Assembly (NCBI GenBank): GCA_946811185.2
Contig: OX328102.1
Span: 12,339,194-12,403,193 of the forward strand
Direction of reading: 5' to 3'
Length of the DNA stretch: 64,000 nucleotides
From: Hippopus hippopus
Taxonomy: Eukaryota; Mollusca; Bivalvia; Cardiida; Cardiidae
The stretch's first letter is position 1. Every line of letters begins with the position of its first letter. Below, piece after piece: positions 43,930-55,327 of the stretch. The position numbers and the translations under genes are program-made. The notes beneath the pieces were generated by a model. It was not told the origin of the DNA. It made no database searches and saw only the letters and a list, made by a program, of their open reading frames with translations.

Positions 43930-44688
43930 ATGGGCGAAAGTCCAGAGACTTTTTCAAATCTAGTAAATATTGTTGGTCTCCAACAGACGAGAGATAACAT
44001 CTTGTCCAGAAGGAACAAAGTTTTACTTGTTATGATGTGGTTAAGGGTTTACCCTACCTACCGCATGCTCTCAACCATGTTTGGGGTAAGTGTGGCTTAT
44101 GTCGATACAGACATACAACGTGGTCTACCTGTGTTCGATGCCACTTTGTCGACGTATATACAATGGCCCTCTGTTGCAGAATGGATGGAAATGCAGGGAA
44201 ATCGGCATGAAATACATTCTGCTGTAGGGGCCATAAATGCAGCAAGCCACGAAATATACCGACCAGTGCAAAACCAACAACAGTTTTATTCTGGCCATAG
44301 AAATTATCACTGCCTTCATACGCAAATTATCGTTGATAATGAAGGTATGATTAGATATATTGAGACTGGTTTTCTTGGCTATCAGAATGATGCCCAAACT
44401 TAGAGACTTATGCGTCAAATAGGCACGCAAGACCTACCTTTTCCTGTTGATTATGTTTTGCTAGCGGACCAAATTTATCCAAATGGACACCCAATCATAA
44501 CGCCGTACAGCACAGTCCCTCTCCGCAGAACACAGGGTCAAGGAAGGGTTATGTGTGAGAGGTACAACAGATACCACAGGAGGTACAGAGTGTCTGTTGA
44601 ACATGCAATTGCTCAGGTAAAGGGATACCAAAGCGTGAGTTCAGTTTGGCGTCACCCCCGACCGTGTCTCGGTGTGACTGTAAGGTAA
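43930..44688 (+). pseudogene. Harbinger-type DDE transposase, broken
   Basis: One frame runs from ATG 43930 to TAA 44686, about 252 codons, with a TAG at 44401-44403 in the middle. The helical N-terminal part (to about residue 60) should bind DNA. The DDE core follows: VGAINAASHEIYRP where the family has GAID, so the first catalytic Asp appears as Asn (residue 103). The remaining landmarks are QQFYSGHRNYHCLHTQ, GFLGYQNDAQT, the second Asp in VLLADQIYP (44467) and the Glu in VSVEHAIAQVKGYQ (44599). After VWRHPR the sequence leaves the family consensus and stops, so the C-terminus is short. HARBI1-like proteins share this fold. With a stop, an active-site change and a truncated end, no active enzyme is expected. 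Confidence 0.8.
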
Positions 44689-46249
44689 GGGTATGCTCTT
44701 TTTTGGTATACCGAAAAAGACGCACCGGTCTCATAATGTGAAGGGGATTTAAAAAGTTTTGAGCGAAAACTCAATAAACAAGAATTCTATGACTTATTTA
44801 GAAGTGCATTAATGGAATCTAGTTTTCTTCGATATCTTCGCTATTGATGCCTCCTTCGCCTATCCCGCCATATGAATACCGATTTTGATAGTTGGGGTGT
44901 TTTATTACCGTGTAAATGAGGTGTGCGATGCACAACAGGGTTCAGACATGTAAATACTGATTTGGTTAAGATCTGTTGAGAGAATGTTAAGATCAGGACA
45001 GAATGTTATGGTACCATCGTCCTGAAGTGATTAGATCTCGAGTGGAGGAACAACTGGTTTTAGTAACTATGAAGAGTTGTACCAAAATAACTGATTCATG
45101 TTTTTAGTTCTTGTTTGGGTAGTTTACTTGTATTTAAATAGACCAAAGAGTAGTGTTTATGTAATATTGATTAACTAAAATCCACAATACGATCCAAAAC
45201 TCGCTGGCAAACGACCCTTTTTCCTCATCGTTTTTCGTAATGTTAACAAGTTTAATATACACATTTATTTCAAGGTTAATCCACAGAATCTTTGAAAAAG
45301 AGTACAAGTTACATTTCTAAACAAAATGATAATAATCTATAATTTCGTCAAATATCAAAGCATTAATCACGATGCACCGCTAGCTGGTACGGAGCGTCGT
45401 GCATCAAACCGTACTGCTGTGGTACCCTCATTGAATTACATGGTGGCTTTTTAGTGCTTCTGTACATATCTACTCTCTATGACACATAAATGCACTCATT
45501 TGACAAATTCCGTAATCTTACCAGGTATTCCAAATGACTTTGTGTAGAAATGCTGTGCATGAAACGGGTTATTTGGTAACACTTTCTTAACTAGTTCAAG
45601 AAAAAGGATTATCGTTATCATATTCATTTGCTATGATCTGAACCAAAGCCCAGGGGTATCGATTCGTGGTAGCAGCGTTTGTATATGGGAGTCAGAACAA
45701 GAAATATCTTTAAAAATAGATAGACAACATAAATTTGCCACCAAACAGGCAGGGACCTTTAGAATAAACATTTCTACATCTTTGACCAATCACAAATTCC
45801 CATTCATCTAGATCTATTTGTTATCAGTATCAAAAAGTAAGTCAATAGCCAGCACATTTAGCCGTGCCGAAAAATGTAACGTTACTAGAAAAAGGCCGAC
45901 AGAGGCCCGTCGAATAAACATGTGAACTTATTTCAAAAATCGCAAATTACTAACTATCGAATTGGGTATGTAAGTGTCAAAGATCAAAGACTAGCTTGTT
46001 CTAGGTTAAATACAAGAATATAGTAATGCCGCCAAAATTTGCATATTCCCAATACCTATGCTTTGGGTTTTTACCTAGTTGCGCTTCCGACTCAAAATTT
46101 ACTCTCTCTATAACGATCGAAGATCGCCATCTTCTCTGAATCGACTTTAGTGCACCGTTTTGATTCTCCGAGAGCTGAATTTTTAGCGTGGTCTATTAAA
46201 AAGGAACCTTGTAAAAGCAGACGATCGGCAGCGAGCATCTCTTATATAG
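44689..46249. other. right arm of the Harbinger-type element, non-coding
   Basis: No second open frame is recognised. A short inverted pair (GATGCACCGCTAGC..ACGG and CGTCGTGCATC) lies near 45370-45405. The block 45903-45960 is repeated in diverged form at 39680-39740. Confidence 0.45.
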
Positions 46250-46354
46250 CGAATTACCTTTATCGACAGTCTCGTAGCTTTTGAGACGAACCCCCTGTCT
46301 AAATACCGTATTCCTTGTTCATATTCCGTATTCAGTGTCCGCTTGTACATCTCT
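46250..46354 (-). repeat. right terminal inverted repeat of the Harbinger-type element
   Basis: This is the complement of 41708-41812, with scattered substitutions. The outer border CTCTATTAGG contains the ATT that may be the target duplication. Confidence 0.8.
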
Positions 46355-46623
46355 ATTAGGACCTATTTTTCTTTTAACAGAGGAGTGATTTGTCGTCTCA
46401 GAATTTCAATTTGACAACTGATAGTAGAAGCGGAGACCTGAAAGGTCACCACCTTCTAAAATCTGTACTGTCTACTACGCAATAGTACGTTTGGAATTAT
46501 TAGATGATAAATTTACGGCAATTAAGGTTTTAATACCCGTATAAATAAAATAATTAATAAATAAGTATTAATAAAATGTGAGAACCTTTTTTCTCTTTTA
46601 TCTTAAGATCGAAATATATATTA

Positions 46624-46882
46624 GGCGTGCTCTGGTAAAAGGGTGTGTAATGAATCTCTTTGATGCATTACACCAAGTAAGACATCGCTTTTCTTCTATT
46701 GATCCATAAAGTTCATTTTATCTAACATTCTACTAAATCATGAGATAGCATGGTACATAATCACACAGAAAATTTAAAAATAGCAAAAAGTATAGACTCA
46801 TATCAACCTGCGGACTGCGTAGGCTGACATGGGTCAATACTTTTGCAGATGCAGTAAACACCCTTTTCACAGTCGGAGCATG
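46624..46882. mobile_element. MITE family A, complete copy
   Basis: The left end GGCGTGCTCTGGTAAAAGGG and the right end CCCTTTTCACAGTCGGAGCATG are inverted. The internal landmarks GATCCATAAAGTTCATTTTA and GCGTAGGCTGACATGGGTCA are preserved. It lies just right of the Harbinger-type element. Confidence 0.7.
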
Positions 46883-48097
46883 ACTGGTATGATATGTTAT
46901 TTAAGATATCAAGTTCTTTTGTCAAAGTCTGACTCTCACGTGCAGTATTCAAATTTTTCTGTAGTCAATTCATGCCTTATGTGCACATGACAGAAAGTAC
47001 AATGTACTAATTTTTGTCGATTAATGTTACTAAGAAATGTTTTTAAATTTGTATTGAGTGTTTTTGGGGCCATCACTTGTATTGAGCGCTTCAGGAACCT
47101 TAAAGTAATTAGTAACCTTTTGACATTTTCCAATGAAAATCATAAATAAATAAACTATGTGTAATTACTATTCTGATATTAAAGCTGCATAGAACCAGAT
47201 TTTGAACAAAATTGATGTTTTTTTAAACAAAAACAGGCGATGTTTTGAAAAGAAAAATCATTAAGACATGATAATCGTTTCTAACGTGGGGAGGGGGAGG
47301 GGTCAATCACAACATTAAATATTTGCGTTCGTTTAGATTCGAATGTTAGATTTCAATTCTATAGTCTCCCGATTCCAACGACTGAGCTATCCTCGCCTAG
47401 CGTATTCAAAATGTATTTTCGTCCCCTCTCATGCGGCGATGGCTACCTCATGACGAACCGGGTATGACATTTTACAGAAATTAAGGGACCATCCTCATGT
47501 TTTCTACATGTCTGTTTATATATCTCAGTTAATCTAATCACAGCCAGAGTGCCTTTACCAACAAGGCCGAAATCATATCAGTGATTTCTTCTGACAGCTT
47601 CCTTTTGCATGGCGTTTTCTATCATTTAAAGACAAAATCATCATTTCAGCTACATTGAATTTGTCGTTCACAAATTCTCTCAATTTGATCTAGTCTAAAA
47701 TTTTGTCGTCCTATTAAGAAATTTTGACAGACCTTACTACCTGAAGATGATTTTTGTCGCCTTGTAATGCATCATTAAAAAAAAAAAAATTACTCATACC
47801 AGGTTCATGCATTAATCCCTAATACAATGTTCACTTTGTTCCATACATGGAATTCTACAAAGCCGTCAGTGGCAAAGCTGTGCGTTTTTCTTTTCAGGTG
47901 CTATTCCCCTCCTCTCCCCCTACATAAACTATAGCATGGCACAAAGAATTCCTGTGCTTACTCTTTTCGGCACAGTTTACATACCTGTGAAAATACAGTG
48001 AAATGAGTTTCAGTAATTGCTGTTTACAATGAAGAAGGACACCTTCTTTTACTTTGAATCACCATTCGGCGATTCTTTTGGTCGGATTAAAAGTATG
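46883..48097. other. probable intron; tRNA-like remnant near 47330-47402
   Basis: On the minus strand, GAGGATAGCTCAGTCGTTGG resembles an A box and AACATTCGAATC a B box (47330-47402), with poor stems. Nothing else is recognised. Confidence 0.4.
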
Positions 48098-48168
48098 ACC
48101 GAGTTAGAATTCGAACCTACCCTTCTTGAATCACAAACCTGTGCTTTACCAACAAAGTTATCGGGATT
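48098..48168 (-). repeat. tRNA-like SINE head
   Basis: On the minus strand, TAACTTTGTTGGTAAAGCAC and GTAGGTTCGAATTCTAAC have A- and B-box character at tRNA-like spacing. It ends 42 bp before the exon at 48210. Confidence 0.5.
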
Positions 48169-48209
48169 CCATAGCTAATAGGAATAAAAACACACACTGA
48201 GATACGTAC

Positions 48210-48363
48210 ATAGCAATACAGTTCTCTATGCCTCTGCAAGTGACAAGACATTCTTCCTCGTTGTTCGCAGATGTTGCCAGGACATCTTGTACTCCTAGAC
48301 CGATAACGATAGCTTTATCATGATGCACTTGATATGTTGTCCCAAGCACTGAGTTTTCACAAT
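48210..48363 (-). CDS. candidate exon: first half of a PAN/apple-like module
   Basis: On the minus strand the acceptor TTTTTTTTGCTGTTATAG precedes 154 nt (phase 1 in, phase 2 out) and a donor GCTAT/GTACGT. The peptide reads DCENSVLGTTYQVHHDKA, IVIGLGVQDVLATSANN, EEECLVTCRGIENCIAM. The spacing of the four cysteines (C...EECL..C....NC) is that of PAN/apple domains. The split Asp codon at the junction with exon 48848-49327 is restored by joining the two. PAN domains are extracellular binding modules, which fits the mucin-like stalk upstream. Confidence 0.65.
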
Positions 48364-48847
48364 CTATAACAGCAAAAAAAAAAGGAGTATGTGGTCTAAT
48401 AGAGCTCACTTAGTTCTTTGCAAGTTTTGATACTAAGGCAAAAAATTACTTTGTCACTGGGCCCAAAGAATTACTGTATACAAAAAAACCATCATTACAA
48501 CGCGATATTCTGTTTCATAAAACAAACACAAACCTCATTACAACGCGATTGTATGCTTTACATCAGATTATCAGGTCTTAGTAAAACAAATCTTGCTGTA
48601 GAGTAGAAAAAAACTCTTTTTTTTATATATTTCAGTTACATGATTAAAAATTGCAAAGATATCAATTCTGGAGATGGGATTACAACATCATGTGCTTTTA
48701 TGATCCATAGTTTTGATCTGCTCTTTCGAGAGAAGTTCTAACCAAAATAGCTTTGAATTTGCAAAAAGTTGGTCTTTTCATCAATCTGAGTCTATCAACT
48801 TGAGTTATCTATCCATATGAAAGCTGATATTTGACAGACGTGCTTAC
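48364..48847. other. short intron
   Basis: It lies between the donor GACG/GTAAGC and the acceptor GTTATAG on the minus strand. A plus-strand frame (48418-48606) has no support. A 16-nt phrase (CATTACAACGCGAT) is repeated at about 48492 and 48537. Confidence 0.55.
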
Positions 48848-49327
48848 CGTCTACACACCGATCTTTCCTCGGATCGAAAACTTTAGAGTAAGGACACGTA
48901 TTTTCATCGGAGTTTTCACAGTTACTTCCTTCTGAATATACCTCTGTAGAACAGGAGTGACTTTCTGGTCCAATACTGGTCTGAAGAATATCGGATGTAG
49001 CCAGGCCAGTTAGTGTTACTTCTGTTGATGATTTCGTAGTCGCAGGTGTTGCTGCTGTTGTGTCAAAGGCTTTTGCAGTTGCAGTTGATGTCCTCCTAGA
49101 AGGTGTTTCCGGTGACGTTTTTGTTTTAGTTGATGTCGTCATAGAATGTGGTTCCGGTGAAGTTTTCGTTGTAGTTGATGCCCTCATAGAAGGTGATGTT
49201 TTTGTTGTTTCTGATGCTCTAGTTGATGTTGGTGAATAGGTCGACCGAGTACTTTGGTTTACTAGTGTGTCCATGGGCATCGGTGGTTCTGTTGTTTGAG
49301 AACTATCAGGTTTAACCGTAGTCTTAG
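48848..49327 (-). CDS. candidate exon: Ser/Thr-rich mucin-like stalk plus Cys-rich end
   Basis: On the minus strand the acceptor TTAATTAATTCTGCAG precedes 480 nt (phase 1 in, phase 1 out) ending at the strong donor GTAAGC. About 110 residues are dominated by Thr, Ser, Pro and Lys. They contain imperfect 15-residue repeats of the form TKTSPEPHSMTTSTK, which probably carry dense O-glycans. A short Cys-rich tail follows (HSCSTEVYSEGSNCENS, ENTCPYSKVFDPRKDRC) leading into the PAN-like exon. The design suggests a secreted or membrane-anchored extracellular protein. No signal peptide exon was found upstream in the window, so the N-terminus is missing or too short to see. A translation from the internal Met near 49280 is possible but not preferred. 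Confidence 0.65.
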
Positions 49328-49984
49328 CTGCAGAATTAATTAAACGTTTCTAAAAATACCACAATCAAATGAAATAAAAAAGAAAAACAATAGTCGATCT
49401 GTCTAATATATTTTGACTAGCCGATGTTATTTCCGTATTGACCATGTATTTGGTTTCTTGGAATAAGTGAAGAAAAAAAATTATTACTTTCTTTTACCTT
49501 CCGGCCTATTTCTCACTTTAGCCTAACAAAACCTTGCAGAAACGAATACCAGGCTTCATTGCCACACACACACACACATACACATGTGTGTGTGTGTGTG
49601 TGGGGGGGGGGGAGAACAATAGTTTCCAACATCAGTACATGACACCAAAAGTTTGATACAGAATTGCATCCATTTTCAAGAACTGCGCCGGGTGACCACG
49701 GTCAGCAGTCCAATCTATGACCTAAGACCATATAGAGTATATCCCTTTACCAAATCGAAGTGCTGTCAGCACTGTAATCGGTCGACACTGAATAACCACA
49801 CTGTTTTTGAAAATCACATATCAAATGGTAGTTGTTTGAACTGTGTATGGGAGTAAGAACCCCATGTTATATTGCCTTTTATACTGAATTAGAACCTTGA
49901 CAATGGATAAAGAAATCCATTCTTATTCTTGCAAAGGACTATGTGGAAATCATCTAATTTAGTAATAAACTGGTTGAGTAATTG
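49328..49984. other. intron or 5' flank with CA/TG microsatellite
   Basis: No upstream exon could be identified. A (CA)n-(TG)n tract followed by ten or more G occupies 49562-49613 and is self-complementary, so it may adopt Z-DNA or a hairpin. Confidence 0.5.
49562..49613. repeat. self-complementary (CA)n/(TG)n microsatellite with poly-G
   Basis: CACACACA...CATACACATGTGTG...TGTG is an inverted repeat of about 36 bp, followed at once by a G run of 12. Confidence 0.9.
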
Positions 49985-50185
49985 GTTGTTTTGTGTTTTT
50001 GGTCGCTTTAGACATTATTTCAGTCATATCGCGGCGACAGCCTTCTTATTCATATTTGTCAAGGATTTCACTAGTACTAGGCAAGGGCTCTGAGGTATCC
50101 TACCTGATGACACTCCCACGAAAAACACAAGTGTCGAATCCTACACCATACAACTGAACCACCTAGGAACCTTTTTTTTTCAACC
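49985..50185 (-). mobile_element. SINE, second family, copy 2
   Basis: On the minus strand, GTTCCTAGGTGGTTCAGTTG begins a tRNA-like head with GTAGGATTCGACAC in the B-box position. It continues with TGGGAGTGTCATCAGGTAGG, GAGCCCTTGCCTAGTACTAG and ATATGACTGAAATAATGTC-TAAAGCGACC. It aligns with 28640-28830. Confidence 0.7.
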
Positions 50186-50351
50186 TGTCTTTTACAAATT
50201 AGTAGTTTAACGGAATGGTCTAAGTAGAGATTTGCCAGCCGTCAGCAATAGAACGTAAAAGATACGGAATTCTAATCAGCAATTCTTATTATCAAGCTTT
50301 AGACATCACTCTTACAAGATTAACAGTACCTACCAGCCTTTTACTAAAAAG

Positions 50352-50384
<33 letters not shown>

Positions 50385-50786
50385 CACAAAATTTGATATT
50401 CTTTATTATTCTAACTTTAGCAACTTTGGTAACTTTAATATAGTTACAAGACTCACTTTTCTACCAACTATTGGAACACAGACAGAGTGCACTGTAGCAC
50501 ATTGCCAGACTCTTAATAATATCCTTAGTTTTTTACTTTTAAATAATTTGAATAAATCGTATAAAATGTGTCTGCATTTTGACTCCCGAATTGTTTATTT
50601 TTGGCCGCTAGTGGGCTATCTATTTCTCCATTTTTAACAAGCCATCGTATCTATCGAGATAAATTGTCCTCTCTAATATTTTTGGCTGGCTAAATCTTCC
50701 TGGGCCGAATCACCCTGGCCACAACGTCTGCTTGCCAAATTTTCCAACCGTACTTCTTAAGAATGTAGCTAATATCTACGTAACCG
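50186..50786. other. intergenic; nothing recognised
   Basis: It contains an A-run followed by CA repeats near 50351-50388. No gene or family is assigned. Confidence 0.4.
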
Positions 50787-51017
50787 TCATCTCTTCACCA
50801 ACCAACGAAATTTTAGACTTGTCAAAATCGAAAGCATTTGGACATTACGAATCGAATTTGACTGTAGTCCAAATGATGAGTTGAATCGTTGAAAAGGTAG
50901 ATAACATCGTGGTAAAAGGAGAAAATGATGGATCAGCATTTCCCCCTTTTCTGCAATGTTTTCAACAGCCTTTTCCCTCAAGGTTGTTAAAACTGGGATT
51001 GTGTGGTAAAGAGTTAA
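50787..51017. mobile_element. MITE family B, copy with one intact end
   Basis: The right end GTGTGGTAAAGAGTTAA is intact; the left end CATCTCTTCACCAACCAACG has lost its TTAA. The hairpin is GGTAAAAGGAGAAAATGATG / CAGCATTTCCCCCTTTTCTG. The left third matches the copy at 55328. Confidence 0.7.
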
Positions 51018-51655
51018 AACTCTGAGTTAATCTACTGGCCGTTTTCAGTCAGAAACCACTGTACAAATATTACAGTTTCATTTACAGATCTATATCCTAC
51101 GCGAACATCCAATTATGATCTAAGATATATACGTGTGTAATATTGATCTGCACTGCACTCAAAGGACAGTCTAATCTCGATATTTTATTGTCTGCAAAAG
51201 CAACTTTTCTTAACCTTGACCAATACAGGTTATGTATTTGATTCATTCTAATAAGCGAGGAGCATAGCTACAGTAAACCTTGTGCTCTTTATCTGAAAAA
51301 CTGGACCTTGTGGAAAGGATGAGAATCAACTAATATAAAGCAGCCTATTTATTGAAGGGCCATTGCTGTCTTGACTAGAATATCTCATATAAAAAATGTT
51401 ACGACAGATCCAAGATCTGACTGCATGTTCTATACAGTCTGGTCTGAATCTGCACTCTCTGCAAAGGCAACATGTTTTGCTTAGCCCTCTTAAGAAAAAT
51501 ACCTTGGAAAAAATACATGCTCCTAAACTTTTCCCTGGTCCGTTGATTCAGACATGGAGAATTATATCTTAAGTGAGAGTATTTATGTTGCAGTTTCACC
51601 CCCCCCCCCTCCGGAGAAAATGCTCTATTTAACTCAACCAAATGACAAAATTTTA
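51018..51655. other. intergenic with a family-C core
   Basis: At 51400-51475, AGATCCAAGATCTGACTGCA...TACAGTCTGGTCTGAATCTGC is a diverged family-C hairpin. A run of C lies at about 51598-51609. Confidence 0.45.
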
Positions 51656-51765
51656 TTTTGAAAATCGTTCATATGGTGAAGAAAATGCTGTTGGAAAAAG
51701 AGATGATGGTGGTTACAAGCATTTCTCTCTCTTTCCCACTATATTTTCAATGCCCCACAGGATTG
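51656..51765. repeat. MITE family B, partial hairpin
   Basis: GAAAATGCTGTTGGAAAAAGAG / CTCTCTTTCCCACTATATTTTC form the core stem. The ends are lost. Confidence 0.5.
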
Positions 51766-52137
51766 TTTTGTCAAGGGTCAGCAGACTGACAGACTGATTC
51801 AAATCTAAGCTCATCAAGAAGAAACATGTCAGTGACCGTACAAAATGGTAGTGCCGTGTCTGTAAGGGGTTATGAAAATTTAACACATCTGACGCTAAAA
51901 AAATGCGTAATCAGATACTGCTGGTCAGTACTGTGAATGGACAGTCTGGCTTGTAAAGTTGTAGGCGTGGGATCACCAGTCCATTCTGAAAATGCTTACG
52001 TAATGACCTCTCCGCTACTTAGAAGTTAGAGGTCATAACCCTTACACAAGTTTACATCCCTTTCCCTCACAGCTTCACACTTTTTTGCCTCACTAGCGTT
52101 AAACAACCCACGGCCAATCACTATTTTAAACCTACGC

Positions 52138-52785
52138 CTGTTACGAGTTGCATTTACATCACTTTGCTCTAAAGCAGTACAATCTAAATTTCTAAATTCT
52201 TTACAGCAATATTCCTTACAAACTCCTTTCTGTAGCGATTTTATCTTTGCCCCAACGCTAGATGACCCGTGAACTTTTCAACACCTGCAACATATACGGA
52301 CAACACTCGTCACAACTCGACCGATCCCGTAAATACGTATATAGTGACCAACGACCCACTCGAAGTTTGCCGAATAATATAGACAGTCGACGGCTACAGA
52401 ATGTGTTTACATCACGCGATACAATTGATTCGCTTTCGTTTCATTCATACAATTACTCATTACCTCTGACCCCATTTCTGATAACTGTTTTGAAAGTAAA
52501 CTGCTACGAGTTTTTCCATTTCTGCTCGCTAGACATTTTGATTACATTGGTAATATGACAAAATTCAATGCTAAACAAGTTGTAATCACCGTTTATTGCA
52601 TAATTGAAAAGTTGAGAACGGGATTACTTGACACCTGTTTACTAGGACTGTTTATTCATTCTTGCGCTCAACCGAAAGTAGTATTTGTAATAAGGTCACG
52701 ACAGGCTTGTTAAGCGTTGTAATGCTGTAAATGAACGCTGTTACGAGTTGCAGTTACATCAGTTTGCCCTCAGCGGACGGGTTTC
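52138..52785. repeat. 40-bp direct repeat pair, 600 bp apart
   Basis: CTGTTACGAGTTGCATTTAC-ATCACTTTGCTCT at 52138 recurs with few changes at 52739. A plus-strand frame of 98 codons (52262-52558) lies between them but carries no recognisable motif. This may be a small unidentified element with terminal direct repeats. Confidence 0.45.
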
Positions 52786-52829
52786 CGAAATTTGTGGTCT
52801 CTCTAATCGTCCGGCTTACGCCGACCGAT

Positions 52830-52990
52830 TAAAAATACCTTATGAAGAAAGGCTTTTGAAAATATTGTTGGAAGAGGAGAAAACACTGGTTACCAGTATT
52901 TTCGTATTTTCCCTTTCAAAGACAGCTTCCGTCATTCATTTGAATTTGGACACTTATAAAATTTTGTCGCTATGTTGTAAAGAGAAAATG
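52830..52990. repeat. MITE family B, partial copy
   Basis: CTTATGAAGAAAGGCTTTTG, GTTGGAAGAGGAGAAAACAC and TTACCAGTATTTTCGTATTT correspond to the left half and hairpin of the family. CATTTGAATTTGGACACTTA corresponds to the right half. Confidence 0.55.
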
Positions 52991-55327
52991 GCGCTACATA
53001 CAAACTTTTCAATCTACGAGCCTTATAGGACCATACAAGGGAATCCATGTACATGTATGTGAGTCTATGAATGAATGTCACCCCACTCCCGGCATGTCCA
53101 TTTTGATTCAGGTTACCTAATTTGAACATATTAGGTAAAGAAGGGTCAGAAGATATTCTAAATTGTTCACACAAACAACCAGTATTCTAAATCTCTGATG
53201 GTTTAAGAAATGAAGATTTCTTCTAGTTTCTTTAAAATGGAACTCTTTATTTAACAACCTTCCGAAGGAGGACCATTTTTGAGCACAAGGAACTACTCTG
53301 AAAAAATAACATTTTGTGATACTCGACAAATATAAACTACATGTATTTAGGTAAATTTTTGAAAGAATATCGGATTTCCCTGTTTAATTCTTTTCAAGGG
53401 TTTCTTTCTGTTCTTGAAAGCAGTTAAGAATATCAGCCTCACGAACACTATAGTAGGCTAATTCTTCCTCAATAAGCTGTAATATTTCTTTTCAAAAGGC
53501 AAGCGATCACACTTAGCTGATGACGTCAGAGGAATCGAGGTTCAAATGTTTTTGTTAGGGGGAAAAACACATTTTGCTAATGCTAACAATGTCAACACAT
53601 GCAGATGCAAATAAAGTGACAAACAAGAAAAACTATAATTATTTATTGAAATAATTCATAAATCCCCATTGCTAGGAACGTCTGCTATCAAAGGTGATAA
53701 AGGTTTTGACAAATATAGTAATAAAGATCAAATAATTTTAAAACCCTGTAGATCTGATGGATATTATATAGTTTATACTCGGTAAACTAAAGATAACTTT
53801 CTAAGCAATCCTTAGATCGCTGGTTTGTTGCCATGGAGAGTGAGCCAGGTCCTATGGAAAGAAACGCCCAAAGTTGCCAAAATACTGCACAACAGAAAAT
53901 AATTCTTTCTGATGATCAAAGCGCTGAAAGCACTGATGGCTAGGGGCAAATGGAAAGTGCATATATGACTAGAGCGATATGTGTTCAACCATTAACTGTC
54001 CATTTGAAAAGTTTTGTGTACTGCTGCATTTTTCGTTATTTTTCGTGCATATCCAAACGCTGAGGAGTACTGAGTGGATGCATCCACATAGTGCATCTAC
54101 AAGTTGCGGAAATTCAAACAAGAAACACGCATACATGTACCATTCTTTCCAAGCGCTAAGTGCATTTTATGTAGTCCAAGTCCACAGCAGTACAAGTAAC
54201 AGTTGAAAAACAGGTTGCAACGATTTCAAAATGATGAATTAAAAAAAAAAACTAACCTAGGTTTACAAGAATTTTATGTGAAGCAGAAAACACAATTCTG
54301 TGTAATTGACATTTAGTTTTATGTATCACTGTTTAATATTTTAGGTTTTGTGTATGAAAAGGTTTTTTTTTTTTTCTTTCCTTCACATTCTAGTTATTTT
54401 CGTTTTCTTCTCTCTCTCTCTCTTTTTAAATCTTTAGCAAAAGAAGAAAAATGTTAGAGCACCGGATGGAATGTCAATGCTCGACTGTAGTTGCTTTTAG
54501 TGAAAATTGTTAGGTCGAAAAACCCGGGATTTCTGTGTAAAAAATATTGAGATGGTTGCCTTAGCCTGTTGTATCGATTCCCCGTATGAAATTTAACAAC
54601 TAGCCCAAGTTTGAAGTAAATATAATAGTTAGCAACTACTCCAAGTTTGAAGCAAATGCCTTTAGTAATGACAGCGATATTATAAAATGTCAAAGTTTTT
54701 GCGCGACAACACAGACGACACAGACGACGCAAGGGCTATGGAAAGGTCTCAATGGTTTCCTCGAAAACACTTTGGCTAAAAATTTAAGTTATTCCATAGA
54801 ATGAAAACTTACACTTTGACTGTCATGGGTTTTTTTTTCAAACAATATGCAATATGGATTAAAATTTGCAAGACAATAGAGAACAGAAAATTGCGAAGAA
54901 GAAGCAGCTTTTCCTTTGACAAGGAAAATATTTATTTTTTCGAAATTTTATTCATAAAATGAAACACTGTTGCATTATTTATTCCAGTGACAGAATACAA
55001 TGGTAGAAATTGCCACTGTGTTCTGTGACATTTTTCACTACAACTTGTTCCTGAGGACAGTTTATCGTGGCTATGAGATTCATTTGTAACTTATAGGTTT
55101 TTCAAATGTGTTTTTAACATAAAATTCGTATGGACAAGAACAAGACATTTTATCGAAAAATCATCAAAAGCCTATTATCATGATGCGTTTGGTAATTAAC
55201 AAATAAGAATTTGATTTATCTTTTCGGTGTTATGTGTCAAATTGTTACTTAATACACAAATAAAAAAGGCTGTATCAGTATAACTTTGTCAGCTCTTACA
55301 ACGCAAAATAAATATCAAGGACTTCTT
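52991..55327. other. intergenic; nothing recognised
   Basis: This is a long AT-rich stretch without supported genes. A TGACGTCA site (53521-53528) and a CT microsatellite (about 54409-54422) are the only simple motifs noted. Tandem-like text (TAGCAACTACTCCAAGTTTGAAG / TAACAACTAGCCCAAGTTTGAAG) occurs near 54594-54655. Confidence 0.4.

Larger units (their letters stand above)
41708..46354 (+). mobile_element. PIF/Harbinger-type DNA transposon with 105-bp TIRs
   Basis: The left end (AGAGATGTACAAGCGG at 41708) and the complement of the right end (same start, at 46354) match over about 105 bp with some substitutions. Both are bordered by ATT, a possible 3-bp target duplication. A broken DDE transposase lies at 43930-44688. 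The element also hosts later insertions: a foldback (41857-42010), a family-B hairpin (42140-42206) and a split family-A MITE (42640-43512). The presence of an ISL2EU/Harbinger-like DDE_Tnp_4 protein between long TIRs makes this the source element rather than a MITE. No second accessory protein frame is recognisable. Confidence 0.75.

Noticed and set aside
44054..44430. Minus-strand frames of 63 and 101 codons over the transposase
   Set aside because: They are antisense shadows of the plus-strand Harbinger-type transposase.
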